Below are positions 8,985 to 17,930 of a DNA stretch of 64,000 nt, in pieces. Numbering within the stretch: position 1 is the stretch's first letter; every line of letters begins with the position of its first letter. Source of the stretch: Tsuneonella sediminis (GTDB taxonomy: Bacteria > Pseudomonadota > Alphaproteobacteria > Sphingomonadales > Sphingomonadaceae); NCBI RefSeq assembly GCF_051912845.1, contig NZ_JBNCBU010000002.1, positions 124,001 to 188,000 of the forward strand, read 5' to 3'. The position numbers and the translations under genes were made by a program. Below the pieces are notes generated by a model. That model had not been told where the DNA came from. It worked only from the letters and a program-made list of their open reading frames with translations, and ran no database searches.

Positions 8985-9401
8985 TCATGTCCCCATGGCT
9001 GTTACGGCGATCTCGCGTCGATGGTTCCGCTCGCGGTGCTCGGCAAGATAGACCGCCTGCCACGTACCGAGGGTCATTCGCCCGTCCGAGAACGGGATCG
9101 TCAGCGCGGTACCGGTCGGCATTGCCTTGATGTGCGCGGGCATGTCGTCAGGCCCCTCGCAATCGTGTTCGTACAGGCTTCCCTCGGGCGCCGCGCGGGC
9201 GAGCCATCGCGAAAGGTCGCGGCGGACCGCCGGGTCGGCGTTCTCGCTGATCAGCAGGCTCGCGCTCGTGTGGCGGCAGAACAGGGTCAGCACCCCATCA
9301 CAGAGTTGCGAATCGTTCAGCCATGCAGCGACATCCGCAGTGATGTCGGTGAACCCCGCGCCCGCGGTTTCGAACGCCAGCGTACCGCCCTCGACCCTCA
9401 T
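8985..9401 (-). CDS. YjbQ/UPF0047 family protein
   Basis: A 138-residue protein of the secondary thiamine-phosphate synthase enzyme (YjbQ) family. Family marks are LTLFCRHTSASLLISEN (about 39-55), a conserved His/Asp region DDMPAHIKAM, and the C-terminal LGTWQAVYLAEHRER. Some members show weak thiamine-phosphate synthase activity, but the physiological role is unknown. Its ATG overlaps the stop of the CoA-ester lyase by four bases, so it is the third gene of a maoC-lyase-yjbQ operon. It lies 82 bases upstream of zwf on the same strand. Confidence 0.9.
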   Translation of the reverse strand: MRVEGGTLAFETAGAGFTDITADVAAWLNDSQLCDGVLTLFCRHTSASLLISENADPAVRRDLSRWLARAAPEGSLYEHDCEGPDDMPAHIKAMPTGTALTIPFSDGRMTLGTWQAVYLAEHRERNHRREIAVTAMGT

Positions 9402-10300
9402 GCCCGCTCGGCAATGGCGAGTGTTCGCTGGGCCGCCTTGAGATGCGGGATGTCGAGCATCTTTCCATCGAGGCCGACCACGCCGGCGCCCGGCTCCGCC
9501 TCGAATGCAGCGACCACGCGGCGGGCAAAGGCAACCTCGTCTTCGCTCGGCGTGAAACCGGCATTTATCGGGCCTACCTGCGCGGGGTGAATCGCCAGCC
9601 GGCCTGAAAAACCTTCCGAGAACGCCTGCCGGCTGCTCGCCACCAGGCCCGCCTCGTCTCGGAAATCGGCGTGGAGCGTCTCGATCGCCGGAACACCGGC
9701 GGCATGCGCGGCCATCAGGGTGAGCGAGCGGACCATGCGATAGGTGAACAGGAATTCGCCGTCAGGCCCCCGGTTGCCGATCGCCCCGAGAGCCGCGGCA
9801 AGGTCCTCCGCGCCCCAGGTGATAGCGCGCAGCCGCGGCAGGTCGGCGGTGGCGTAGTCGCCCAGCCGGAACGGCGCGATCGCCGTCTCGCTGGCAACGG
9901 GAATGATCCCGATCGACCCGGGCGCCAGTCCGTGGGCCAGCTCCATGTGATCGAGCAGGCTCGACAGTCGCGCGCAGTCCTCCGGACCGTCGGGCTTGGG
10001 CAGCATGATCCCCTCGGGTCGCACCGGCACGACAGCAGCGAGGTCGGCTTCGGCAAGGCCGCTGGCGAGCGGGTTGATCCTCACCCAAAGGCCCGGCGCA
10101 CCGGCTGCCTCCCGGTCGAAGCCATGGAGGAAGTCGGCGACCTTCTGGCGCGCAGCGGGCTTTGCCGCGGGGGCGACGGAATCCTCCAGATCGAGGATGA
10201 CCGCGTCGGCGCCGCACCCCGCCACCTTACCCAGCTTCTTGTCGCTGTCCCCAGGAATGAAGAGAAGGCTGCGGAGCGCGCCGTGCAGGGCCTGGGTCAT
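9398..10300 (-). CDS. HpcH/HpaI aldolase / citrate lyase family CoA-ester lyase
   Basis: A 300-residue TIM-barrel lyase related to citrate lyase beta subunits and malyl-CoA/citramalyl-CoA lyases. It carries SLLFIPGDSDKKLGK at residues 11-25 and the metal and acid block AVILDLEDSV at about 33-42. Further family marks are the conserved ITWGAEDLAAALG and the C-terminal LAIHPAQV. It probably cleaves or hydrolyses a small 3-hydroxyacyl-CoA, but the substrate cannot be read from sequence. Four-base overlaps on both sides couple it to the MaoC hydratase upstream and to YjbQ downstream. The pairing with a hydratase suggests consecutive steps on one acyl-CoA. Confidence 0.9.
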   Translation of the reverse strand: MTQALHGALRSLLFIPGDSDKKLGKVAGCGADAVILDLEDSVAPAAKPAARQKVADFLHGFDREAAGAPGLWVRINPLASGLAEADLAAVVPVRPEGIMLPKPDGPEDCARLSSLLDHMELAHGLAPGSIGIIPVASETAIAPFRLGDYATADLPRLRAITWGAEDLAAALGAIGNRGPDGEFLFTYRMVRSLTLMAAHAAGVPAIETLHADFRDEAGLVASSRQAFSEGFSGRLAIHPAQVGPINAGFTPSEDEVAFARRVVAAFEAEPGAGVVGLDGKMLDIPHLKAAQRTLAIAERA

Positions 10301-10749
10301 GCCGGCCTCTTGCGCTGGAGGCCGCTACGCTTGCACTGGGCAACGAGCGTTCCGTCCTGATTGTAGGCGCGGTGGGCGAAGGTGACGACGCCCGCGCCGG
10401 GACGCGACCTGCTTTCGCGCAATTCAAGCACCTCGGTTTCGATCCGCAGTGTATCGCCGACGAACACCGGGGCGGGAAAGCGAACCTCGTCCCAGCCGAG
10501 GTTGGCGATCGCGGTGCCGAGCGTAGTGTCGCCAACCGAGACCCCAACCATCAACGACAGCGTAAAGCACGAATTGACGAGGATGCGGCCGTACTCGCTG
10601 GCCTTCATCGCCTCTGCGTCGAGGTGCAGCGCTGCGGGGTTGTGACTCAGCGTCGTGAACAGCAGGTTGTCGGTCTCCGTCACCGTGCGGCGGATCGGGT
10701 GATCGAACGTCTGCCCAACGGATAATTCGTCGAACCACAGGCCCGGCAT
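10297..10749 (-). CDS. MaoC family dehydratase
   Basis: A 150-residue single hot-dog fold protein of the MaoC/R-specific enoyl-CoA hydratase group. The start FDELSVGQTFDHPIRRTVTE is typical, as is DNLLFTTLSHNPAALHLD (about 28-45), which places the catalytic Asp/His region. A strong AGGAG precedes the ATG. It is first in the three-gene operon with the CoA-ester lyase. A mesaconyl-CoA or related hydratase role is possible given the neighbour, but is not proven. Confidence 0.9.
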   Translation of the reverse strand: MPGLWFDELSVGQTFDHPIRRTVTETDNLLFTTLSHNPAALHLDAEAMKASEYGRILVNSCFTLSLMVGVSVGDTTLGTAIANLGWDEVRFPAPVFVGDTLRIETEVLELRESRSRPGAGVVTFAHRAYNQDGTLVAQCKRSGLQRKRPA

Positions 10750-10851
10750 GCGCTTCTCCTTTGCTCGCGATGCGACTAGCGCGGCGAAGATTCAAAAGAC
10801 AGGGGGGCGGCAGGGGAAACCGTCGCCACAGCAAACCGTTCGGGCCAGACC

Positions 10852-11652
10852 ATGACGATATCCATCTCCGCCAAGTTCGATTTCCATCTCGATGCGCCGA
10901 CCGACCTCATTCTTCAGTTCGAGGCGGCCGCCATCCCCGAACAGACGATCCATTCGGCCAAGACGGTCCTGACCTGCGGCGATCACTGCGCCCGCGTTCC
11001 CGCACACGAGGCCATCGGCGAGCGCATCCTCGTTCACGCCGAAGGCCGCTTCGAGGTTGACTATAACGCGACGGTCGATGTCCACCGGCTTGCCCCCGAA
11101 CTGGCAGGACTCGACCAGTTGCCTCCCCACGACCTGCCGGGCGATCCGCTCGAGTACCTGCTCGATTCGCGCTACTGCCCTGCGGATCGGCTGCAATCGT
11201 TCGCGGAGGACGAATTCGGCGGGACCAGCGGCGGCGACCGGATCGTCGCGATCCGCGACTGGATCGCGCAGCACTTCACCTACGAGCCGGGGAGCAGCAC
11301 GGCGACCACCACCGCGCTCGACAGCTTTGTCGAGCGGCGCGGGATCTGCCGTGACTATGCCCACGTCCTCATTACCCTGGCCCGGGCATCGACGATCCCG
11401 GCGCGGTACGTGTCGTGCTTCGCGCCCGGGGTCGAACCGCCCGATTTTCACGCCGTGGCCGAGGTCTTCCTTGCCGATCGCACCACGCCGGGGGGCGGCG
11501 CGTGGTACATTGTAGACGCGACCGGGATGGCCAGCGCCGAAGAGACGGTGAAGATCGGCGTGGGCCGGGATGCCGCCGACGTCAGCTTTCTCACCAGCTT
11601 TGGCCCTTCGCACTTCGGCAACAAGACGGTCACCGTTGCGCGCACGGGTTAA
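10852..11652 (+). CDS. Transglutaminase-like cysteine protease-fold protein
   Basis: A 266-residue protein with a beta-rich N-terminal domain (about 1-85) and a transglutaminase-like domain (about 120-245). The catalytic triad can be placed at Cys166 in RRGICRDYAH, His200 in DFHAVAE and Asp222 in YIVDATG. Bacterial members are mostly predicted peptidases or amidases of unknown substrate. No signal peptide is seen, so a cytoplasmic site is likely. It is divergent from the maoC operon across about 100 bases and is followed by the L,D-transpeptidase on the same strand. Confidence 0.88.
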   Translation: MTISISAKFDFHLDAPTDLILQFEAAAIPEQTIHSAKTVLTCGDHCARVPAHEAIGERILVHAEGRFEVDYNATVDVHRLAPELAGLDQLPPHDLPGDPLEYLLDSRYCPADRLQSFAEDEFGGTSGGDRIVAIRDWIAQHFTYEPGSSTATTTALDSFVERRGICRDYAHVLITLARASTIPARYVSCFAPGVEPPDFHAVAEVFLADRTTPGGGAWYIVDATGMASAEETVKIGVGRDAADVSFLTSFGPSHFGNKTVTVARTG

Positions 11653-11735
11653 TCATTGCGATCCCGCCGTCCCGCAGGGGGACGCGCTGACCGCGCGGGC
11701 TGGCCCCATGGACCCCAAGCCGTCTAGATAGGCCG

Positions 11736-12401
11736 ATGGAATCGATGCTGAAATGGGCGGTCGGCGGCGTGCTTGCGGTGCTGCTAGGCCTCGGTGGAGC
11801 AGCGCTCGCCACCGGCGCGGCGAGCCACGGCCGCGACCGTGCCTCCGCCCCCGCCCTCTCGGCTCCGGCCGCGCGTGGCGAGGCAATGCCATCAGCTGCC
11901 GGAAAGCCGGATGAAGCAGCCATATCGCCGGGCGGAAACCCTTTCACGGTCAAGCGCATCCTGCCCATCGACGGCCCGATCAAGTACGGCGAATGGCACT
12001 GGGACGACGAGGGCGTGCCCGACGGGCCGATCGTGATGACGGTGGACCTCGACGCGCGGGTGCTGTCGATATTCAAGGGCGGCTACGAGATCGGGGCGGC
12101 CGCCGTGCTTATCGGGACCGATGAATACCCGACTCCGCTCGGCACGTTCCCGATATTGTACAAGCAGCGCCACAATGTCTCGGAAAAATACGACAACGCG
12201 CCGATGCCATGGTCGATGTTCCTGACCCGGGACGGCGTCGCGATCCACGGCGGCAGCGTGGTCGAGAACGGGTATGCAAGCCACGGTTGCATCGCCGGGC
12301 CCGACGAGTTCGTCTCGCGGATATTCGCCATCGCCAAACCGGGCGACCGGGTCGTCATCACCCGCGGTGAGATGATCGGGATGGGCGACAAGATCATCTG
12401 A
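11736..12401 (+). CDS. L,D-transpeptidase (YkuD domain) with unusual active-site end
   Basis: A 221-residue protein with an N-terminal membrane anchor or uncleaved signal (about 6-28). An Ala/Pro-rich linker follows, then a YkuD domain (about 95-215) that would act on peptidoglycan in the periplasm. The catalytic motif is read at AIHGGS (His171) and ASHGCIAGPDEF (His183, Cys185). Most family members have Arg two residues after the Cys (SHGCIR), whereas here the position is Ala187. It may crosslink peptides or attach proteins, but the substrate is unknown. It sits between the transglutaminase-like gene and the convergent tilS. Confidence 0.85.
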   Translation: MESMLKWAVGGVLAVLLGLGGAALATGAASHGRDRASAPALSAPAARGEAMPSAAGKPDEAAISPGGNPFTVKRILPIDGPIKYGEWHWDDEGVPDGPIVMTVDLDARVLSIFKGGYEIGAAAVLIGTDEYPTPLGTFPILYKQRHNVSEKYDNAPMPWSMFLTRDGVAIHGGSVVENGYASHGCIAGPDEFVSRIFAIAKPGDRVVITRGEMIGMGDKII

Positions 12402-12413
12402 TCGGCGCCGCGT

Positions 12414-13319
12414 TCACGCGCGCCGGGGAGGCTCCCGCTCGAAGCGCCACGCAAGGAACCGCGCCCCGTCGGCGGAACGGCGCCGCGCACGCCTGGCCCT
12501 GACGCCGGCAAGCGTGGAGTGACCGTCAGCGTGCAACTGGCCGACCATGCGGGCGACCGCGGAGCGCGCGGCCTCGGCCCCCAGGCTCCGCAGGATAACG
12601 GAAACCACCTCGACCTCCAGTGCCGTCGCATATCCGAAGCGGAACCAGGTCGTGTCGCCATCGCTGTCGACGCTCGACGCGATCGCGGCGGCGACGGCAT
12701 CGTCCACGACCGCTTCCGCCTGCTGAAGCAGGCCGGCGCTGCGCGCGATCATGCGGGGATCGAGATCGGGTAGCGCCGCGAGATGCGCGCGGGCGCGGAC
12801 CCGGTCGAACCGCTCGTCGGCATTGGAGGGGTCGCGCACCGGCTCGATACCCGCCCTGGCGACGATGTCGGCAAGCTCCGCCCTTCTCCAGCCGAGGAGC
12901 GGGCGCACGATCAGGAATTTTGCCGCGCGCTCGTCACCGATCGTCAGGCGGCGCTCGCGGATGCCGGCCAGTCCGGCAAGGCCGCTTCCCCGCGCGAGCC
13001 GCATCAGTACGGTCTCGGCCTGATCGTCCGCATGGTGCGCGGTCGCCATCACGGCGCATCCGCGCGCGGCGAACGAGCGGCGAAGCGTATCGTAGCGCGC
13101 CGCCCGTGCGCGGTCCTGGAGGTTTCCGGGTTCGACCTCCACCGAAACGATCTCGTGATCGATCCCCAGCCGCCCGCAGACTCGTGCGGCAAAGGCGGCC
13201 TCGGCCGCGCTGCCCGGCCGCAGGCCATGGTCGATGGTCGCGGCAATTGTGCGTCCCGGAAGGGCCGCTCCCGCCAGCAGCATCAGCGCAAGGCTGTCGG
13301 GTCCGCCAGACAGGGCCAC
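12414..13319 (-). CDS. tilS: tRNA(Ile)-lysidine synthase
   Basis: Cytosolic N-type ATP pyrophosphatase that makes lysidine at C34 of tRNA-Ile(CAU), changing codon reading from AUG to AUA. The PP-loop SGGPDSLALM lies at the very start of this reading, with IDHGLRPGS and ATAHHADDQAETVLMRL further on. The coordinates use the first ordinary start, GTG at 13319. That start leaves only three residues before the PP-loop. The frame stays open upstream for about 31 codons that resemble the normal TilS N-terminus, with no ATG, GTG or TTG. An ATT at 13412 overlaps the cpoB stop and is the likely true start (about 332 residues). Confidence 0.93.
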   Translation of the reverse strand: MALSGGPDSLALMLLAGAALPGRTIAATIDHGLRPGSAAEAAFAARVCGRLGIDHEIVSVEVEPGNLQDRARAARYDTLRRSFAARGCAVMATAHHADDQAETVLMRLARGSGLAGLAGIRERRLTIGDERAAKFLIVRPLLGWRRAELADIVARAGIEPVRDPSNADERFDRVRARAHLAALPDLDPRMIARSAGLLQQAEAVVDDAVAAAIASSVDSDGDTTWFRFGYATALEVEVVSVILRSLGAEAARSAVARMVGQLHADGHSTLAGVRARRARRRSADGARFLAWRFEREPPRRA

Positions 13320-13407
13320 GCCGAGGGGACCGCCGCCGTCGATCCCGGGCCAGAGTCGCGCGAGATCGGCGGAAAAGCGATCGATCAGCTCGGAAGCAAC
13401 GCCCGTA

Positions 13408-14376
13408 TCAATTGCACTTCACCTTCGCCCGATCGCTTTCGTACTGGCTCCTGAGGCGGCCCGACGCAATCGCCGGATAGGTGTCGGCGAACTCGGCAAG
13501 CGCGATGCAGGCACGCTTGGTGTCCTTCATGGCCATCATCGCCTCGGCAAGGAACAGCAGGCTGTCAGGTGCCCGCGCACCCTGCTTGTCTGTCTGGTAA
13601 TTCTTGAGGAACCATGGCGCGGCCTCCTTGGCCTTGCCGTCGTCCAGATAGGCCCGACCGAGAAGATTGCGGCCATAGCTGATGCGTGAATGGCGGGGGT
13701 ATTTTTCCACGAACAGCGAAAGCTGCTGCTGCGCCTCGGGGTAAAAGCCCGCATCCCACAGGCGGAAGCCGTAGCTGTATTCGTCGTCGCCGGGATCGTC
13801 GGTCTGCGGCTTGGCGATGGCCTGGACCGCTGCCAGTCGCTCGGCGGTCGGCCCGGCCGGCCGGGCCGCCGCCTGGGTCGGCGTGGGCGCCGGCCGGCTT
13901 GCCGCAAGCGTCGGGGCCGGCGTTGCCGGCGGGGTCCCGGCAACGCCGCCGGTGGACTGTCCGGCCGCAGCGGCCGCGCCGGACGTCACCTCGAGCGCAG
14001 CCAGACGCGATCCGAGCTGGCGGATGGCGTTGGTGTTCTCCTCGGTTTGCGAGGTCAGCCGGGCGAGCTGGGATTCCATCGCGTCGAGCCGCGCGAGGAT
14101 ATCGGTCACGGCGGTCGTCGAGGGCGCTCCCGAAGCCGAGCTGCTGGTCGGCTGCGCGGCGCTGATCTGCGGCTCGAAGTACTTGCCGTCCCCGCCGGGG
14201 AACACCTTGCGCTGCAACGCGCGAATCTCCGCCTCGGCCTTCTTGAGCCGCGCCTCGGTTGCGCTGTCCTGCGCGTATGCCGGAGCGGTAACTCCGGTCA
14301 CAGCCAGAAGCGCCAGCGGAGCGGCCAGCGCGCGAAACGTCGTGATCCCCATCGAACCTGTTCCCGTCGTCTTCAT
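13408..14376 (-). CDS. cpoB: Tol-Pal system TPR protein CpoB/YbgF-like
   Basis: A 322-residue periplasmic protein. It has a signal peptide (about 1-36, ending APAYAQ), then a short coiled coil (ATEARLKKAEAEIRALQRK) and a second heptad region near 90-125. A long Ala/Pro/Thr linker (about 130-190) precedes a C-terminal TPR module starting near YSYGFRLWDAGFYPEAQQ. CpoB coordinates outer-membrane constriction with peptidoglycan synthesis at division. The gene directly precedes tilS, an order often seen in alphaproteobacteria, and its stop overlaps the probable tilS start. The tol-pal genes themselves are not in the window. Confidence 0.85.
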   Translation of the reverse strand: MKTTGTGSMGITTFRALAAPLALLAVTGVTAPAYAQDSATEARLKKAEAEIRALQRKVFPGGDGKYFEPQISAAQPTSSSASGAPSTTAVTDILARLDAMESQLARLTSQTEENTNAIRQLGSRLAALEVTSGAAAAAGQSTGGVAGTPPATPAPTLAASRPAPTPTQAAARPAGPTAERLAAVQAIAKPQTDDPGDDEYSYGFRLWDAGFYPEAQQQLSLFVEKYPRHSRISYGRNLLGRAYLDDGKAKEAAPWFLKNYQTDKQGARAPDSLLFLAEAMMAMKDTKRACIALAEFADTYPAIASGRLRSQYESDRAKVKCN

Positions 14377-14493
14377 CTAGTCTTCAGGCCGTCTCGCTTC
14401 CGGCGGTCGAACCGCCGATGAACGTGGCCGCGTCGTTAAATCGGAGCGCTGCCGCTTGTCGAGCGAGCGCGGGGGCAAAGGTGGGGACAGCGT

Positions 14494-15357
14494 TCAGGTG
14501 CCCTCCGCCTCCGCGGTGGTGGCAGTCGGGGCAGCCGGGTTCGCCGCCGGTGTCGCGGCGCCATCGGTCCCGCGCGCCAGCAAAGCCTCGGCGGTCACGG
14601 GCACGTCCTTCACGATGACATCGTCCTCGGCCAGCTTGGGCACGGGACGCCCGCCCACCGTGATGGCGAAGGCATCGGGCCGTCCGGTCCAGACTTGCGG
14701 GCCGTCGGCGTCGGGCGGAACGGTAAAGCTCTCGCCCTTCGCCATCTGCTTCTGCATGAGCTGGCTCCCCCTGGCGTCGTAGAACTTGACCCAGACACCG
14801 TTGTCCAGCGCGGTGAACACGACCGCTCCCCCGGTAGGTGCGGCAACCGGCGGGGTGCGCGCGGAGGGTGCTTTCGTTGCAGCAGCCTGTTCGGCGGCGC
14901 GCTGCTCGTCGAGCAGCGAGCCCGGACCGGCTCCGGGCGCCAGCACCCGCGTGTAGAACATGACCCCGCCGACAAGCAGGATGATGACCGCAAACAGGCT
15001 GAACAGCGCGAGTCCCCGCGACGGCACGCGCGCGGGATCGCCGGGTTCAAAGCCGCTTGCCCGCGCCCTGTCTCCCGGCTCGCTGGCGGCAAGTTCGGCG
15101 CGAACCTCATCGACCGTGGCGCGCGGATCGAGTCCGACCGCCTTGGCGTACGTGCGCGCGAAGCCGGTCGCGTAGGTGCGCGCCGGAAGCTCGTTCCAGT
15201 CGCCCGCCTCGATGACCTCGAGATGGCGCTGCGGAATGCGCGTCTCGGCGGCCAGCTGCGCCACGGTCAGCCCGGCGTTTTCGCGCGCTATGCGCAACTT
15301 GTCGCCGATGCCATGCAGCGGCAGCTGTTCGTCGAGCGAACCCGTTTCCATTTCCAT
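14494..15357 (-). CDS. RodZ-like helix-turn-helix membrane protein
   Basis: A 287-residue protein with an N-terminal Xre-type helix-turn-helix (about 15-85, IGDKLRIARENAGLTVAQLA). A basic/acidic linker follows, then one transmembrane helix (about 115-138, LALFSLFAVIILLVGGVMFY). The periplasmic C-terminal domain contains a DUF4115-like beta region (VVFTALDNGVWVKFYDARG). This matches RodZ-type proteins that link MreB to the cell wall. The ATG at 15357 has GGGA upstream, and a second ATG at 15351 is also possible. It lies upstream of cpoB on the same strand. Confidence 0.87.
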   Translation of the reverse strand: MEMETGSLDEQLPLHGIGDKLRIARENAGLTVAQLAAETRIPQRHLEVIEAGDWNELPARTYATGFARTYAKAVGLDPRATVDEVRAELAASEPGDRARASGFEPGDPARVPSRGLALFSLFAVIILLVGGVMFYTRVLAPGAGPGSLLDEQRAAEQAAATKAPSARTPPVAAPTGGAVVFTALDNGVWVKFYDARGSQLMQKQMAKGESFTVPPDADGPQVWTGRPDAFAITVGGRPVPKLAEDDVIVKDVPVTAEALLARGTDGAATPAANPAAPTATTAEAEGT

Positions 15358-15495
15358 GCGGCGTCCCGAAATTGACTCTACCGCCCCCACGGGCGACTCA
15401 AGAGGTGCGCTGGAGAACTGTCAAGCTTTCCGACACGATTGCGTGTGAGCGCTGGCGACGAAGCGCGCCCCGCGCGCGATGAAGTTCACGGCGTT

Positions 15496-17763
15496 TCAAT
15501 CGACCTCGATACCTCTTGCCTCGGCCCACACGGACAGTTCCTCGCGCAAGGAGGCGGGCGGCGAGGACAGCCAGGCGTTCATCGCGGCGGAGATTTCCGC
15601 AAGGTCCACCTTGCGCACCAGGTCCTTGATCGGGCCGACCGCCACCGGTGTGATGGATAGTCGCCGGAACCCGATCCCGAGCAGCGCCAGCGCCTCGAGC
15701 CGGCGCCCGCCCATCTCGCCGCAGATCCCGAGGTCGACCCCCGATCCCACGGTGCCTTGCACGATCCGCCGGAGGAAGCGGAGGATCCCCGGGCTCAGCC
15801 AGTCGTAGCGTTCGGCCAGCTTGGGGTTCGCCCGGTCGGCGGCGAACAGGAACTGCGTGAGGTCGTTGGTGCCCACGGAAATGAAGCTGACGCGCGGAAG
15901 AAGCAGGTCGAGCGTCTCGGCCAGCGCCGGCACCTCGAGCATGGCGCCGTAGCGGATCTCGTCGGGCAGGAGCTTCTTCTGTCCCTTGAGCCATGCAAGC
16001 TGCTGGTCGAAGACCTCCTTGGCGGCATCGAATTCCCATGGCTCGGACACCATCGGGAACATCACGTAGAGCGACTTGCCCGCCGCTGCTTCCAGCAGCG
16101 ACCGCGCCTGCGCCTTCATCAAGCCCTCGCGCTCCAGTGCCAGCCGCAAGGCGCGCCAGCCCATCGCGGGGTTCTCGTCGCCGTTGGCAGTCTCGGAATC
16201 GAGATAGGGCACCGCCTTGTCACCGCCGATGTCCACCGTACGGAAGATCACGGGCCGGTCGCCGGCGGCCTCGAGCACGTCGCGGTAGAGGCGCGTCTGC
16301 CGCTCGCGCTGCGGCAGGGTCGCCGAGACGAGGAACTGGAACTCGGTTCGGAACAGCCCGATCCCGTCGGCTCCCACGAGGTTCAGCGCGGCGATATCGT
16401 CGCGCAGACCCGCGTTGATCATAACCTGGATGCGCGTTCCGCACCGGGTGAACGGTTCGACGTCGCGCAATTCGGCATAGGCGGCCTGCTTCTGCCGGGT
16501 CTGTGCGAAGCGCTCGGCAAACAAGTCCTGGGTCTGCTGGGTCGGGCGGACGTGGGCGATGCCCTTGTCGGCGTCGAGCAGGATCTCGTCGCCCTCGCGC
16601 ACGACCCCGCGCAGGCCTTTCGCCCGGCCAAGCACCGGCACTCCCATCGCACGGGCGACGATCACCACGTGCGCGGTGAGCGATCCTTCCTCGAGCAGCA
16701 CGCCCTTGAGGCGGCGACGATCGTATTCGAGCAGCTCGGCCGGGCCGAGGTTGCGGGCGATCAGGATCGTGTCGCGCTTGAGGCCCTGTGTCGCAGCCGT
16801 CCCGAGCTGGCCGGAAACGATGCGCAGCAACCGGTTGGACAGGTCCTCGAGGTCGTGCATCCGGTCGGCGAGCAGGGGGTCGTCGATCTCGCGCATGCGC
16901 ATGCGGGTGCGCTGCTGCACCCGCTCGATCGCCGCTTCCGCGGTCAGCCCCGAATCGATCGCCTCGTTGATCCGGCGGCCCCAGCCCTCGTCGTAGGCGA
17001 ACATCTTGTAGGTCTCGAGCACCTCGTCGTGCTCGCCCCCGGTGCCGAACTCGGCCTGGTTCGCCATCGCCTCGATCTGGTCGCGCATCTTGTCGAACGC
17101 GCGGTAGACCCGCTGTCGTTCCGCCTCGGTGTCCTCCGCCACGACGTGTTCGATGTGCACGCGGGGCTGGTGGAAGGTCGCGGTACCGCCGGCGATCCCT
17201 TTCACGAGTGTCAGACCGGTGATCACCTGCGGACCGGTCAGCGCCTCTCCGAGCGAGCTGGTCTCCTCGTCGACAAGGCCGGCGTGGGCGATCAGCTCGC
17301 TCAGCACCATCGCGACCGTCTGCAGCGCTTCGATCTCGACGTCCTCGTAGCGCCGCGGATCGGCGTGCTGGACGCACAGCGTGCCCACGGCCCGCTCGCG
17401 ATAGACGATCGGCACGCCCGCGAAGGAGTGAAACTTCTCCTCGCCGGTTTCGGGGCGATAGGCGAAATCGGGATGCGCGGCCGCTTCGGCCAGATTGAGC
17501 GTCTCGATATGTTCGGCGATGGTCCCGGTGAGGCCCTCCCCGATCGCCAGGCGAGTGACGTGGACCGCGCTCTGCTCGAGCCCCCGGGTGGCGAACAGTT
17601 CGAGCATTCCCTCGCGCAGGAGGTAGATCGAGCACACCTCGCTATCGAGGCTTTCCCCGATGATCTGGACGACCTGGTCGAGCTTGCCCTGAGGGTGGAG
17701 CCGCGATGCCATCACCTCGTGCAGGCGGGTCAGGATCGTGCGGGCGGCAGCGGCGGCGGTCAT
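15496..17763 (-). CDS. ptsP: Phosphoenolpyruvate-protein phosphotransferase PtsP (EI-Ntr)
   Basis: A 755-residue first component of the nitrogen-type PTS, which moves phosphate from PEP to NPr. An N-terminal GAF domain (about 1-165) precedes the enzyme I core. The phospho-histidine region reads EEGSLTAHVVIVARAMGVPV, with His in TAH where most family members have TSH. The PEP-binding barrel contains GLFRTEFQFL, the late motif FISVGTNDLTQFLFAADR, and the catalytic Cys in GICGEMGG. The GAF domain often senses nitrogen status through glutamine in this group. No ptsO or ptsN lies nearby in the window. The small DUF465 gene lies 167 bases upstream. Confidence 0.95.
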   Translation of the reverse strand: MTAAAAARTILTRLHEVMASRLHPQGKLDQVVQIIGESLDSEVCSIYLLREGMLELFATRGLEQSAVHVTRLAIGEGLTGTIAEHIETLNLAEAAAHPDFAYRPETGEEKFHSFAGVPIVYRERAVGTLCVQHADPRRYEDVEIEALQTVAMVLSELIAHAGLVDEETSSLGEALTGPQVITGLTLVKGIAGGTATFHQPRVHIEHVVAEDTEAERQRVYRAFDKMRDQIEAMANQAEFGTGGEHDEVLETYKMFAYDEGWGRRINEAIDSGLTAEAAIERVQQRTRMRMREIDDPLLADRMHDLEDLSNRLLRIVSGQLGTAATQGLKRDTILIARNLGPAELLEYDRRRLKGVLLEEGSLTAHVVIVARAMGVPVLGRAKGLRGVVREGDEILLDADKGIAHVRPTQQTQDLFAERFAQTRQKQAAYAELRDVEPFTRCGTRIQVMINAGLRDDIAALNLVGADGIGLFRTEFQFLVSATLPQRERQTRLYRDVLEAAGDRPVIFRTVDIGGDKAVPYLDSETANGDENPAMGWRALRLALEREGLMKAQARSLLEAAAGKSLYVMFPMVSEPWEFDAAKEVFDQQLAWLKGQKKLLPDEIRYGAMLEVPALAETLDLLLPRVSFISVGTNDLTQFLFAADRANPKLAERYDWLSPGILRFLRRIVQGTVGSGVDLGICGEMGGRRLEALALLGIGFRRLSITPVAVGPIKDLVRKVDLAEISAAMNAWLSSPPASLREELSVWAEARGIEVD

Positions 17764-17930
17764 GCTTGGGACCGAGTAGGGTCAGCGCCGCCAACTGGCA
17801 ATGGCCCAGGCGCAATCGGCGTGGCGCACTGGACCTTGTCGCCGACCCCCATGACGCGCACGGTCGGCCCCGCAGGGTGACCGATGCGCGCCACCCTCCC
17901 TAGGGCAGGCGAACGAGGCGGGTCAGGCTG

